Shown here piece after piece: positions 11,030 to 23,840 of a DNA stretch of 64,000 nucleotides. The DNA comes from Dryococelus australis (lineage: Eukaryota; Arthropoda; Insecta; Phasmatodea; Phasmatidae): positions 216,694,547-216,758,546 of the forward strand of contig CM056995.1 of the NCBI GenBank assembly GCA_029891345.1, in the 5' to 3' direction. How positions within the stretch are numbered: position 1 is the stretch's first letter; each line of letters starts with the position of its first letter. A program made the position numbers and the translations under genes. Below the pieces are notes generated by a model. The model was not told the origin of the DNA. It saw only the letters and a program-made list of their open reading frames with translations, and did not search any database.

Positions 11030-11400
11030 AAAAGAACACACACCTCAGACGAAGGCTCTTGAGCACTTTTAAAATGTCACGCACGTTATAAACGCCATTA
11101 GAGTACTCCAAAATGGTAATAAACGTTTTTTTACAGCACTGTAGCTCAAAATAAATCCACCAGATACATAAACGTAGCTAATCAAGGGTCCTGCATTGAA
11201 CCATCCTACATATTTTCCACCTATAAAATCACACAGGGTCACCGCTGAAAGTCCCGTAGGTACACGCAGTGCGATTAGAACCTTGCATGTCAGTTCGGAG
11301 CCTTGCGCTTAGAGGCGATGACGCACATGATGTGCGTGGCACTGTCACCCTTATTACACTCGCTCTGCTCGGCCCCGAACGTGAAATAAAATCTCCGAGT
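11030..11400 (-). repeat. R3 dispersed repeat
   Basis: Read on the minus strand it contains CTAAGCGCAAGGCTCCGAAC, the GCACTGCGTGTACCTACGGGA block and GGTTCAATGCAGGACCC. Beyond that it extends another 160 bases with similarity to the copy at the right end of the window, around GAACACACACCTCAGACGAAGGCT in the plus orientation. The full element is therefore at least 370 bases. Confidence 0.6.
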
Positions 11401-11539
11401 AAGCGGGAACCTTAATTAGAACCTTCTTCCGCCATTTTAGATCCTTGGCTTTTATAGATTGTTTATATTTCTGAAAAGAAAAATTCTGAAAGTATTCATA
11501 TGCCCAAATATAATCAATTCACGATAACTTCAAACTTTT

Positions 11540-11900
11540 CTGAAGCCAGGATATTCCTCCGCTTCATGCAACCAAAGCTTAACAAATTACACCAATGGAC
11601 AACACACTGAATTCGTGCGCACGCAGTTGTAATAATTTTTCCATGAGAACTATTTCTTACTGGGTGGTACCAACACACATGTGTTCACACTGTCACATTA
11701 ATTTCAATTGAATATTGTTATTTATAAAAAAATATTGGTAAAACTTAATTTAACAAAAAATAATATACTCACATGTTAACAGAAGCATTAAACACTTGTG
11801 ATACGCAGCATATTTAGGAAATAACTAAACACGTCATACATGGGGTGATTTTTCAAAGGTTTGATTCTAAAAAGCGTATAGTGATCGAGAATAAACTATA
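11540..11900 (+). repeat. R4 dispersed repeat, copy A
   Basis: About 360 bases align with 29,265-29,640 in direct orientation. They share AGGATATTCCTCC, CACCGAATTCGTG-like, ACCAACACAC and TGGGGTGATTTTTCAA blocks in the same order. No TIR or tRNA head is visible; it may be an internal piece of a longer element. Confidence 0.55.
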
Positions 11901-12860
11901 GGTATTGACCGCATACTGCAGTGCAGGCAGTACAAGGGAACTACGAACTCATAATTACGTCACAGTATTAATTATGGCAAAATTTGGAAAAATCCATATT
12001 GTGACATTACAAATGAGAACGCCATGTATATACAGCTGTGTAAAGTTGGGACTGGGATTCTTTCGAAATTTTATTTTTTATTAATATAAACAAAATATGA
12101 AAACTATTCATTCCCCGTAAGGTGTTTACACAATAAAATAAACCTCGAACAGCTATTAGTGAGCAGTAGAAATTTTCCAACTCATCGGCGTCTCAAATCT
12201 TGTCCAGTCATTACACATATTTTAACACATTAACACGTTTAAATACGTTCTCTCGTTTGCTGCCAGCATTGCTCCAAGTACTGTAGTCAGTGACTGCACA
12301 CAAAGAATAGTATATGCAAGGAAATTTATTTTTGCAAGATTCAACTAAAAAAATTTGATGAACTGCGCTCCAATTTCATACACATACCTCATTCAAGTAT
12401 CAGGTGTTGAGGTGATTAATTCACTAGTTTTCGAATCTCACGTCAGCTTTTATTCGTCGCCTAAGCGACATAGAAAATACGTTTGGGTTCATAAGATGGA
12501 TATAATATAATTCAGGTCAGAGAACGATGTCATACACCCGTGATTTTGTACTGTACTGTTCTATTTGACAAAATAGTTTTCTTCTCCAGACTACAAACAA
12601 AACATTTTTTGTACTTTTTCAAAAAGTTTTTTTTTTTGGAACATAGTTGCAAAAAAAGTTTATAAAACAATACAAAAAATTCTCGTAAATTTTGCAAGAA
12701 ATTGCTTGACAAGTGTGCCGGATATATTCAGTATTAGTCCAAAAAAAAAGGCTGTAAATTACTAACGGATATGTTGTGGAATTACAACAATGTGTGTAGT
12801 AATCCTCCAATTATTTTCCTGCAAAATCAGAAGCTGCTATTCGGACTTCTGCAAGATAAA
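11900..12860. other. Unassigned AT-rich DNA
   Basis: Nothing recognised. Two lysine- and phenylalanine-rich minus-strand frames (12,530-12,712 and 12,619-12,810) reflect poly(A/T) runs. Confidence 0.4.
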
Positions 12861-12924
12861 GATTATTCACGATAAAGTGAGCACTTTTGAAATCAACCTT
12901 ATAAAATAAATGCAAAAAAAGCTT

Positions 12925-13705
12925 TTAAAACCAACCTTTAATTTATAAAATACACTAAAAGGAAAAACATAATTATAATAGCTGCACAATTTGTAGAACT
13001 AGTAAGATGAGGTCGAAGAGCCGTAATAAACTTTACTACAGATTAGTATGGTTGTATCAATTTATATTTAGTATATAAAAGCTTGACGCAATGTAGAACG
13101 TATACCTAATTCGCTTAAGCGTAGTAAGCACATATCTTGCGTAAGGCTCTTAACTATTCACAATATAGATAGGGATGGGGAAAATTCGCGAGTTCAATGA
13201 CCTGTACGCTAGATTCCACAGTCGTATGTATACCGCAGTGTCAGATGTTTGTTGATTGGCTGCTGCCCCATAGAGTAGCCAGTGTTACTTCACACCTGGC
13301 AGTATAGCACTCGCTACTTGTTTCCTTGCAAGTCTGCTATTGGCTCAGCGTCATCCCGGGCGTGTCTAATAAATTGCGATCCAATTGCAAAGTTGACTTC
13401 AGTATACACTTATTTTACGTCTATCTTGTCCTGAAATGAACTCGTGAAGTGTTCCTGTCCCTAAATATAGAATGCATATCACATTTGCGTAAGCATAGGA
13501 AGAACATATCGTGCGTAAGGCTCTTGACTATACGCGCCAAGCTATTTTATACTAAATATAAATTGATACAAACATATTAATTTGTAGTAAAATTTATTAC
13601 AGCTGTTCGACCACATCTTACAAGTTCTACACATTATGTAACTATTAAAATTATTTTTCTCTTTTTAGTGGATTTATATATAAAAGGTCGGTTTTTAGAG
13701 TTTTT
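12925..13705. mobile_element. Hairpin element H2 with ~180-base arms
   Basis: The arm at 12,925-13,105 is the reverse complement of 13,535-13,705. Landmarks are TTGTAGAACTAGTAAGATG against CATCTTACAAGTTCTACAC, and ATCAATTTATATTTAGTAT against its complement. Inside the arms a roughly 45-base direct repeat (TTGCGTAAGGCTCTTAAC) brackets the small element at 13,164-13,469. No reading frame is present. It is a foldback-type non-autonomous element. Confidence 0.7.
13164..13469. mobile_element. MITE M6, uninterrupted copy
   Basis: The left end TATAGATAGGGATGGGGAAA and the right end TTCCTGTCCCTAAATATA are imperfect TIRs that extend through a GAGTTCA/TGAACTC core. A second copy at 43,183-44,083 carries a hAT insertion. 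This copy shows the empty site at 13,214-13,221. The GTGATTGGCTGCTG-like stretch in the middle is shared with other AT-rich repeats. Confidence 0.6.
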
Positions 13706-13999
13706 TTAATATTTATTTTATATTTTTCACTTCTTAGTCTCCAACCATGAATTTGTTTCACGAATATGACTCTCCCTTGCTAAGAAAGATTCCCATGATG
13801 TATTGTGATTGACCAGTAGTTAGATTTTATTCCGATACGGGACATACTGTAGGAGCAAACTATAATAATAGTTTTCAGAACCAATTGCCGCTAAGAAAAA
13901 GGCACTCACACAACAGCAGCGACACTTCTAATCTCCATTTTACTGTTACTTGATTTTGTAAAACAAACTCGATACGACGTGTACTATATGTAGTTGCAG

Positions 14000-14208
14000 A
14001 GTTCCTATGGCCACCATCCGGCTCCATCATCAGATCAGCTCAATGTTGTACCTTCACATTGTATTGTCATGGGAACTACACATGTATGCGAAATTTCAGC
14101 TCAATTGAATAACGGAGGTGGTTATAAAACCGACTTGCAAGACTTCACCCTAACGCACAAACAAACTAACAAGGCAAGTGAAATAAAAGCTTATAATAAT
14201 AAAAATGT
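14000..14208 (+). mobile_element. LINE-like 3' tail fragment
   Basis: It contains CTCCATCATCAGATCAGCTC, then ATGTATGCGAAATTTCAGCTC and ACTTGCAAGACTTCACCCTA, then CA-rich bases ending AAAGCTTATAATAATAAAAA. This order resembles 3' untranslated ends of non-LTR retrotransposons that I recall from arthropods (RTE-like). No reverse transcriptase frame is present. It interrupts the F1A element. Family assignment is from memory and tentative. Confidence 0.4.
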
Positions 14209-14604
14209 TACATCTCTTATTTTAACGGGCGCACTGAGTGACATTCGCCCAGTAAATTTGGTCACGATGGATGGAAAGTAGTTCAATAGAACTACGCCGA
14301 ATAAAAAGCATTAAGTTACCATCTGTGACGATGTAAATGATTAATGTCGCTTTCTGTTTTTATGCATCAAATTATAAAAATGAGCACATTTGAACGATAT
14401 TCAATTTTGTAATAATTTCACAATTTCACTGGACCGATGCATGAATGAAGAGATGAGGCACATGACAATGTTAATTTTGCATAAAGCGGAAGACTACACA
14501 ACGTACATACATGTAGTAGATCTTAAGCAGGGCTTTCAAAAGTGCTCATTTTACTGTGAACAGCTTATAATTTATTTTTTGATGATACGTGTTATAAAAA
14601 TCAT

Positions 14605-14760
14605 AGGTCAGCCAGGATCGCACGGAACACATTTTATGCGGCCGAATCAGGCACGTCCCAAGCTAACTATGACCGGAAGTTCCCAGAGGAGTGATGAGAA
14701 TCGAACCCAGAACCGCTACGTTCGAAGTAAGTACGCCAACCACAACGTCACATATGCATT
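14605..14760 (-). repeat. tRNA-headed SINE S3 (single copy)
   Basis: Read on the minus strand, GTGGTTGGCGTACTTACTTCG is followed by a perfect B box GGTTCGATTCTC and a body TCACTCCTCTGGGAACTTCCG. The head has no complete cloverleaf, so it is SINE-like rather than a functional tRNA gene. It differs from S1 beyond the B box. Confidence 0.5.
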
Positions 14761-17353
14761 CGAACAGATAGTTCAATTTTTATTGGTTATACTCAATTTC
14801 AATCATTTAATCTAGTGGTAATATGCTGCATTTTGTCTTCAAACGAGAACAACAAGTTTTTACTGTGCTCGCAGAGGAACTGTAATTAGTTTGACATTTA
14901 ATTACAAGGAGAATGTTGGTCCCATGTAAAAAAAAAAAAGGTAACTTTGTACATACAGGAGCAAATTATTCTGCTGCCGATAGCTGTTGAATTTTTCGGA
15001 GAGGTTTTATTTTCTTTATTCCTGTATCCTGTTGCTTAATTTTGTTACTTATAACCTTTTATTCAAAAGAACCCATGCGAAACCATGTGAATGTATTCGT
15101 ATTTTGCATCCCATTTTTTTCGTTTACCTGTCTAGGGAAACATTATTAAATACAAAATACGAATTAATAAATAATTCTGAACATTCCTTAAAATATTCCA
15201 AAGAAAATACATATTTGTACTACCGCAGCTAAAATCAGATAAATTTACAAAACCTGGCCCGTGCTGTTACAAAACAAATGTTTCAAACCCGTAACTTGTG
15301 GGAACACATTCTTGTCAACCCGGTTTAAGCGTACAACCCTCCTCGTAATTTGTGGAATTCCCAGAAGTGATGAGAGACGAACTGATGTTTACTACGTCTT
15401 TGTAACAACACGAATTTCTTTCGCTATTAAACAAACGTTATTCTTGCAACTGAACTACCGTTGTGTAATTACAAAATATACTTCTGCGAATCAACAAAAT
15501 TTTGTAATTATACACGAGTAAGTCAGTTCCAATTACACAAATTTTTTTACAGTGCATCCGTCTTGCTGTATCTAAAATGCTGTCCAATGTTTGATTGATA
15601 TGTACTATTTTTATGTAAAATAAATATAGACATTTCACATGACTTTTTTTTAGGACGACATTAAATTTAAAACGTCTAATCTAATTCTTCGGAATACGGA
15701 TATGCTGTACACAGTATAGTATAATTAATTTAGATAAAAATTCCAGCTTTCAATAAAAGCATAGAGAACATTTATTAAACAAAATAAACTTTCAAATAGC
15801 TATCAAATATATAAAGTAACCTTTTGAACTATTCCAACAAATGTCAACATTTTCATGGCTCTGTCGAAACAGATGTCTGCTCTGAGTAAATTCTCGGAAC
15901 TGATGACTCGCCTGCTATCCGCATTTTTGGAAATTCACTGGAGCATCCGCCGATGTACCCCGGACGTTCGGAAACTTATGTTTCGGTCGAGTTTGGTTTG
16001 AATCGATTACTCCACCAGTTCAGCAGGCCTGAAACGTCGGTGGATCTGGTGGCTGTGCACAGGAATATCAACCAATAAATTTACGAACTCAACCTCGCGA
16101 TCAAATCTGAAAATAAATAAAGCACTTGTGAACGGTAAATTCAAAGAAAAGCAATGGCCACATTATAATGCAGCGAAAACCTATAAATGTTCACAAACAT
16201 CGCAGAAAGATGTTAGACGTAACTTGTATCTGAAAACGTAAGAGCATGTTTATTAGAAAATACGGTATCACATTGTTTAAAATGGGTTTCCTGTAATATA
16301 AAGTTATTTCGCATGTATAAATTTATTCATTTGCATTCATAACAAAAATATGTACACAACCAGATGTTCGGAATTTCTCTCTATCACCGTACACCGGTGC
16401 ACACCAGAGCATTTATCACCGGTGGCTCTTTTGGTGAATTTCCGAAAACTTGGTATCAATACAAACCGCTTGGGCTTTCGAAGAGGTTTACAGCGGTTTA
16501 CAAAATGTCAGTATTACTGCAAGAATGTTTCTGTAGTTCTGAAAATCCTCGTATGGCACAAGCGCAAATGCAATAGGTTTACAAAAAAAATCCTTTGTAC
16601 AAGTTCTAGCATTTTTATCATAGCAAAAAATTTCCAGTTCGGTTTACAACTTTTTTTTTCTGTGTATGAAGGATATGAACATGGCCACATTTAAGCAAAT
16701 CACTGGTTGTGTAAGTAACTATATAAATGCCCATAGTTAATCGTTCAGCAAAAAAATATAGCTTAGAGACCACTACTAAAAACTGAGCAATACTTGCCCA
16801 GTCTTCGCATTTGCGTTCACGTAAATAGCAAAACCTTTTCGGCAGATATTGTCTTCCATCAATGATAAGTTTCTCCGATTATCCAAAAGAAAATCTGTCT
16901 TTCGTCAGTTAATAATAAGGAATTGCGGTTAATTCTCTACATGGACGGGCTCATTATTTCGCAAAGCAACAACACATACATCACAGAGCTTCCAGCCACG
17001 AGAACTGATGATATGAGACGACTGGTTCAACTTCAGAGAGAAGAAATACCTTTCACTGCTGCATGCAAAGACGATGTGTCAGAGGGTGTGTTCTGCTCAA
17101 GGCCCATGTCTTTGCCGCTGGAATAAAGAACCGCTATCGCGCTGGCACGGATCCGGGCCTTGAAGACGCCGTGTTTCGTCCAGTCTCGGGGAAGGTAGCA
17201 TCCGGGAGTGTGACCTTGCTGAGAATCTACCTGTCCGTCTCACAGTAATGGCGCTGACGACATAAATATACAACTTTCACCTGCAATCCAGTTTTAGGAC
17301 CATTTCGTCTACGCTGTAGATAATATTTCTCTAAACTCCCTTGACACTTTATA
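14761..17353. other. Unassigned DNA
   Basis: No gene is recognised. GC-richer islands at 15,860-16,080, 16,360-16,560 and 16,950-17,240 carry short frames (up to 114 codons) with no motif I know. Splice-like signals occur but none brackets a convincing exon. Confidence 0.35.
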
Positions 17354-17800
17354 GACTATGCTCGAGTGTAGCGCCAGTAAAGCTAATTGCAAAAATTTCT
17401 TTGTTGTTCAGAACAAAACTCGCATGAATGTGCAGTTTTTGTTCGGCTAGTGTTTAACATCGCCTCACAGTAACACGACAGCACAGTAACAACGAAATTG
17501 CTAACGATAAAATTTATTTTTTCATCACCACAAAAAATGGACATGATCGACTGTAAATCATTTTGTATGATTAAGGACATTTTATTGAGTATTAACTCGG
17601 TTCACCATTGGTTGATGACCGGCCAATAATAAACGCTATAAAGTACAGGATGGTGTCCGGTGTGGTATGGACCAGTAGGACGATGGTGAGTTCTAACAGA
17701 AACACCAACAGAACCAGTGTTCTTGCAGTATTGGATATAGGTGACTCATTTCTAATTTGTCTAAAGTGCCAGTAAATGTGTGCAGACCTCAATGTATTAA
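17354..17800 (+). repeat. F2 dispersed repeat, copy 4
   Basis: A well-preserved copy with the ACTATGCTCGAGTG end intact. Two consecutive antisense frames (17,592-17,792 and 17,383-17,580) are open. The first is the conserved F2 frame; the second is Cys-rich and is not open in the other copies. Confidence 0.7.
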
Positions 17801-19633
17801 CTTCAGCTTATACACACGATGGGAAATTTACCGCACAAACACATGAACCCTCAATCAGTGATTTCAAACGGTGGAAATATGTTTACTACTACTTTAGTTA
17901 ATAAACTGCTGCCTACTGGCGAATAAGTAGAATGCGCTGAGGTTTTATTGGCAGGTCAGTGTAATCTAATAGGAATCATTAGACATCACTGTTAAATATG
18001 TGAATACCAGCGATAAGAGCATTTTCAGCATATCTGCAGTCGATTTAGGCTTTTTTTGAGCAATTTCAACACTTCCGATTTTAGAGTGCGTTACGCAAAC
18101 ACAAGAATACTACTATGCAAAGTAGGAAACCCAATATGTATTCCACTCTTTCCTTAACACGTGTATGACAGCTACCATGCACGTATGGAAGACAGCTTTA
18201 CCATCCAAGCTTTCACAATGTGTGTATACACTAATGTTGTGTATTTGCGAACAACATCTTAGGGCGTAGGAACAGGATTACGCAGTCGTAAAGTTTACTT
18301 TCACATGACAAAAATTGTAATTAGGGGCTGTCATCAAACTAGGGAGTTCAGGAAAAGATTCTTGACGTGTAATTCATCATATTTGTTCCCTTTGAAACAA
18401 CGGAATGGCCGTCATAGTCTCATCAGTAGTACAAATTAAGTCCCGTAGGCGTGATGTCAATACGTTGTGTGCTTGTGAAAGGCTGTATTACTAATTTTTT
18501 ATTTTTACAAAATGTTTTCCGCAAGAAATCAAAAGTATAGATGACCTCATCTACCAACCCACAATTCTCCTAGATTCGTATTCATAGAAATATTTTGACA
18601 TGAATACCTCTTTAAATTTGCAACCATATTGGCAGGCAATTTAGAAATTCCGATGATAAAAAAATCGGGAGATGCAGTTTGGCATTACAGCTACGAATCC
18701 ATTGTCTATTTTGATAATTCAATTACATTACTCCATTTCCAAAGGGTCAAAGAATATGTTACCTTGAGTGAGGACTGCGAAGCATTATGCTTCCCGGGAG
18801 TGGGGGGGGGGGCAATTTTGAGTTCGTTTCAACTTCCGCGTAGTATAACTTTTGACTAGGAGAAGCTATGACGGTCTTTTAAGTTTCAATCGGTTTCAAT
18901 CGATAGCTCTCGTCAATATCAATCGATTGAGTGTATAAAAACAATTGTGTGGCGTTGTTATAGTGAAACTGTATGGATTTAATGTAAAAAATCAAGAAAA
19001 CTTAACACAATGTTGGCCTATACTCGTGAAAACTCAAGTCGAAATACAGAAATCTTATGCGGTTGGAAAGAACATCTCAAAAGCAATCCAGTGATTCCCG
19101 TAAAACCTCATATGATGGAGTGAAGCGGTGCGGAGAACGTAAAATAAACATCAAGGCGTCCAAGTGCATCAACGTAGACGTATTGACGCAAAACAAACGG
19201 CCATGTCCCCAACACAGCCCCACGTCATTTTTTTTATTACCTATGTGCAAATTTCAGTAGTACTATACTTCGACAAATAAACAGTTTGGCTTGCAGGATG
19301 CTCTAGTTAAACTATTAAATGTCTTCTATATTTGTAACATATATTTTTGGATTTACATAGTATATTTTGTTCCGTTTTGAATTTTGGTTAACACGAAAAT
19401 GATATTTTTTGACAGATGCTATGTATTTGTTTGACCATATACAAAGGCGGAATTGGTACACCGGAATACAACCTTTGCTTCCGTCTGCGTTTGAAATCAA
19501 AACAACTATTCACACTGAATAGAATTTTTCCACGTTGAAAACGTCTGCGATATTTTCAACGCCAGCGGCTTTCGGTGCGCTACAGTTATCTTCGTAACTT
19601 CATGTTGTTATGTCTAGCTGTCTAATTTCATTT
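17801..19633. other. Unassigned DNA with a G11 tract
   Basis: There is a run of 11 G at 18,802-18,812 and a cluster of TTTCAATCG repeats at 18,885-18,945. No gene or bounded repeat is seen. Confidence 0.4.
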
Positions 19634-19865
19634 TTGGGGCCGCGATTGGCGTACGCGGTTCGATTCCCGGCGGGGCTGCTTCCAAATTTTCGCAAGTGGG
19701 AATCGTGCTGGACGATGCCGCTGGCCGGACGGGTTTTCGCAGGGATCTCCTGTTTCGGCCCGCCCCGGCATTCCGGCTCTTTTCCGTGCTCACTTCGCTT
19801 CACCCTCATCTGCTTCCATAATCGCGATGTTAAGAGCCACCCAATTCTCTTCACTCCACTTCGGT
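19634..19865 (+). repeat. SINE S1, head partly deleted
   Basis: The B box GGTTCGATTCCC is perfect and the body is typical (CGCAAGTGGGAATCGTGC, GGACGATGCCGCTGG, TGTTAAGAGCCACCC). The A-box half is shortened to GGGCCGCGATTGGCGTACG. It ends in TTCACTCC without poly(A). Confidence 0.85.
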
Positions 19866-20079
19866 GTAACCCAGTTCGCGAGCCACGTAGATGAGCAACT
19901 TAAAATAAATTACATGGTAGTGGTAATGAGCCATATATGGTCGAGGATCCCTGCCACATTAGCTTCGTGCCTTAATGTGCACTTTCATGGAAATCCCTTC
20001 ATTATTCAAAGCGTGTGACTGACCATTTAAATAAGTTCTCCATTCAAAATCACGTTCTGCCCCTACATTTTGTGTTACT

Positions 20080-20395
20080 TGCCCCACAACAACTGCACCT
20101 TGAACGACCCTTTGTTCGAGCGCAGAGAACGACGCGAAATCACTCCGCCAGGTTCCTTCCAGCTCTCTCGGAAACTGGAGGCAGGCGTGCACACTCGCGC
20201 AGTTTCGAAAGGCGGGTTCACATGCAAATAGTTATTTTCGGGCGCACTTTCTCGTGGTTTGGTCGGCGGCCACTTAGGCGCGTTTCATGTGGCCGGCTTT
20301 CCCACGACACGCCCCGCCGGCTGCGGTACCCACCAGGGGCGATACCGCGCCGCCGCACAATACTGGAGCATAAAGTAGCGGAACTCGGCGAGTAG
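20080..20395. other. GC- and CpG-rich patch, unassigned
   Basis: A sharp CpG-dense island follows AT-rich DNA. A 126-codon plus-strand frame (20,015-20,395) is Arg-rich and matches nothing. An octamer ATGCAAAT lies near 20,223. It may be a promoter or untranslated exon; no TATA or splice pattern decides it. Confidence 0.25.
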
Positions 20396-20899
20396 GTATG
20401 AAATGAGGGGACTGGCGCATGACATTGAAGTATCGCAATTAGTTTGTTCGAATCTAAAAACGGAATGCTGAATTCTTAATTTTATTTTAAATGGTCGAAA
20501 TAAAATTTTAAAAAAATTTATTACAAAATAAAAAATTATACTATTCAAATGTTAGTAAAAAATCTTTTTGAAATATAATAATAAAGAGTAATTATTGTAA
20601 CTGTCCTGCATAATGCCACATGAGGCTTACTTTGCATACATTTTATATATTTTATAAAAACAATTCAACAAAATTTAACACCTAAGGGAATATCATATAA
20701 TATAAATGTTATCTTTGCTATAAACATTTATTTGGAAGTGTACAAGTATTAGTATGACACACTTTCATATGTTGGAACCAATAAGAGCGTGTTTTCGTTC
20801 GATGCTATTGGGAGCAACGGTAGAAGTGACTACGAAATATATTGTATCTAACGAATGATGTCTCTTTCCGTGTGAGGAAATTCCCTATCGGATAGCTGA

Positions 20900-21085
20900 C
20901 CTCCCGTGCTGCAGTCGGTTGGTGCGCCACCTGTTTGGGGTGCCGGGGTTCTGGGTTCGAATCCTAGGTGAGGTATAGGTTTTAGTTTGAGTTAGGTCAT
21001 AAATTAGTTTATAAGCCGCCCCCCTGATGAGCATTCAGACATAACACCGGAGGACGTTAGAAAACCCTATCCAATCCATTCCTTA
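20900..21085 (+). repeat. tRNA-headed SINE S2 (single copy)
   Basis: An A-box-like GTCGGTTGGTGCGCC is followed at the right distance by a perfect B box GGTTCGAATCC. The body then contains TAAGCCGCCCCCCTGATGAG and ATAACACCGGAGGACGTTAG. The head is tRNA-like, but the 3' half of a cloverleaf is missing. It is unrelated to S1 outside the promoter boxes. Confidence 0.65.
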
Positions 21086-23139
21086 TTGTATGTCATTTTC
21101 TGCTGCGAACAGTGTGTGTCATTAAACATACACCGTGTGCGATATCCAGAAAATTGACCACAATGTCTGAAAGGGTTAGAAGTAAAAGTTTTTTTTTAAA
21201 TCAAATGTATGGTCTTTTTATATACATTTTTGGATTCGGAGTGTTTAGTTGCGAAAGTCTAAGGTGATCCACCAGTTTTGTTATTTCATATCTACTTCTG
21301 GAGTGTTTCCTTTCGTGTAAGCGTACTCGGTTAAGAAGCTGATTGTCTGACGACGTTTCGTCACGTTACTAACAAGTGAGCTCATTTTGCTGCGGATAGA
21401 GTTTGCTTCCATACACCTAGCTTGTCTATTCCTAGATATTATGTGGAATGACGACGTGGCATCAGGTGATCATGGGTGTAACTATTGGAGCGTCAGGTAT
21501 CTCGAATATTCTGCAGTTAGCCTGAATAAAGCAACGATGATGTACTTGCCCTTAAGTAGTTCTATTTAAGTGATCGGCGGTAGTGTATTTACACAGCTTG
21601 CTGCAACAACATTTTAAGTTTTGTATATTGTAAATTATGAGTAGACGAAGTCACACCATTCTGGTAATTCCCTTGCACTAGAAATATTTGCCCAAACACA
21701 AAATAACAGCTGCATAAATATGCAGTTGTGAAAGCACAACTTTACCTAATGTTCTCAAATTAAATTATTTAGTATTTTATGACTACAGAATCAAAAATCG
21801 ACATAGAAAAATATACGAATACACGCTGTTGTGAAAAAATCTCCTTTAAGGATCTTTATCTGATTAGAATGGAGGTTTTTCATCCAATAAACCTTATGTT
21901 ATAGCCGAAATTGGGAAATTTGTTTCTAATTTAGTGGTCTTTTTTTAATCACAAAGTTTTATTTTGTTCCTGCTTCCAGTATAACAAATGGATAAAAATG
22001 TTTTTGTTAAGTTACAGGCAAAACCAAATAACAGAAAAATAACTTACACCTTCTTAGTTCAAAAACAAAGTCTCTATCAATATGAGTTCTTAATTTTTGT
22101 CGTCTACATTATACATAATTCGTACGAATGACAATTATAAAAATTAAAAACAAATATTTGCATAAAAGCTAAAAATTTAACTTATAAATTTTAACATATT
22201 TTACCATTTCTAATTATATAGTATTTTATTTTATTTTATCCAAATATTTACTTTTTCCGGTTCTACTCTCGTTATTGCTATACCCTGGCTGCTAATAAAA
22301 ATTGTCTTTATTTTTAGTTATAGCAAATCCCCTTTCACAACACCCCACTTGGCTACAAAGATAAGTGCTTTAAAATTCGTTTGTATCTACACACAGGAGG
22401 AAATATAATAAAAACAATGTTTTCTGGTATAAAATTAATTGAAAGACAACTGTCTTTAAAACCGAAATAATATATTTCTAAAGAAATATTTTGAATGCGT
22501 TTATAATCTTGTCCCATTTGGCAACATGCACCAGAAACAGGCACCGCATTTTTCTGCCATGCCTAGTATCAACAATATGTAATATTCAAAGCAATAACAT
22601 TTGTCATGTCCTTTAATACATAAAATATTGGATTCTGAAGTAACAAACAATCAATACTTTTATTTCGATGTATTGTTTTGTAAAACAAACAATATAAATA
22701 ATATCGATATTTTTGTCTGATACCAACATCCCTAGTCTGCACTGCACAGAGCAGAAAATGTGTTTTATGAGGGAAATGTAGCGCCTGTGGCTGATATCAT
22801 TCACAATTGAGACTACATTCACTAGTCTCGTATAAAACTCGCCAATAACATGAAGCACCGACAGATTTGTATTGACTTCAATAGGTTTTCAGTATATGTG
22901 ATTACCTAACCGAGTTTATCTTTTTGAAGTCAGGATTTTACGATTGAAGAAAGATTTTTGTGATAGCATGTCGATCAATTGTAACATTTTTACGACTAAG
23001 GCCAGTTTATTTCCATAATACCTGGGTTTCGTGTGATTGTAAATCATTTATACTGTCCTATCACACTGACATCAGTACAGTTCCGAACAAAAGTGGTATG
23101 TTGTATATCCCAAAACAATGTATTTAGCTTTAACTGAAT
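21086..23139. other. Unassigned AT-rich DNA
   Basis: Very AT-rich with no repeat landmarks shared with the rest of the window. Short frames have no motif. Confidence 0.4.
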
Positions 23140-23300
23140 GTATTAAGCGTTGGATGGACTCCTGTGACTAAGGTCAAGAAGCGAGGGAGCAGCAATATGG
23201 GCGACACTAACAAGCACACCTAGCGCCTCATCGCTCCTAAGCGCAAGGCGTGCAGTGTTTCCACTGTACTGGACTGTGCAAATTAGATCTGTAACAATAG
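23140..23300 (+). repeat. R3 dispersed repeat, fragment
   Basis: GAAGCGAGGGAGC, GGGCGACACTAACAAG and CCTAAGCGCAAGGCG match the 5' half of R3. The copy is lost after the GTGCAGTGTTTCCACTGTAC block. Confidence 0.5.
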
Positions 23301-23840
23301 GGTTTTCTGACACGCGATGTAAGAACACAGATTAAATTACGCCCGTATGTTTGTACTTTTCTCTCGCCGCTCAAGGAAACTGCATATAGCCGAGCTTTAA
23401 AAATCGCGATATTTGACCATTTTCACGAATTCTTTTTCTCCATTAATACACTTAATATGACAAAAGTGAAAAAATAGGAGCATGGATAATTGTTCATCTT
23501 TTCTGACAGAAAGTCGTATTTGCAGAACATTTATTTAACGAGTTACGCGTATTCGCGCAAATAACTATTTCATAAAAAATTCGGGGGTCCATCCCTCTCT
23601 TAAAAATGCCCTGGATTTATTTGTAGTTTTGTCTTACACTTGACAATTCCTAGCTGGCAACCCTAACTGCGACAGAAGATGAAACAATATCCGCGCTGGA
23701 AAGCGACGGACGATACACTTTCACCTTTCACCTGGACAGCGGTGTTCATGTCGCCTCCAAGCACGCGCTCCGGGCCGCGTCTTCCTTGGCTATTTTCTTT
23801 ATCCGTCCTCTATTCCAGGTCACACGACGATGCGCATGTA

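Larger units (their letters stand above)
12860..14566 (+). mobile_element. F1A MITE split by nested insertions
   Basis: The left TIR (TTCACGATAAAGTGAGCACTT) lies at 12,866-12,886. The F1A interior resumes only at about 14,210 (TTTTAACGGGCGCACTGAG) and continues to the right TIR at 14,530-14,566. The intervening 1.3 kb holds a long-armed hairpin (12,925-13,705), which contains a further small element, and a LINE-like 3' tail (14,000-14,208). The F1A copy is thus the oldest layer. Confidence 0.7.

Noticed and set aside
14390..14815. A 141-codon plus-strand frame
   Set aside because: It runs through the right end of an F1A MITE and then a SINE; no protein motif.
20015..20395. A 126-codon frame in a GC-rich patch
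   Set aside because: Arg-rich translation of CpG-rich DNA with no domain, and competing frames on the other strand.
20900..20975. A true tRNA gene
   Set aside because: A and B boxes are present, but the acceptor stem and 3' half do not fold into a cloverleaf, and the sequence continues as a SINE body.
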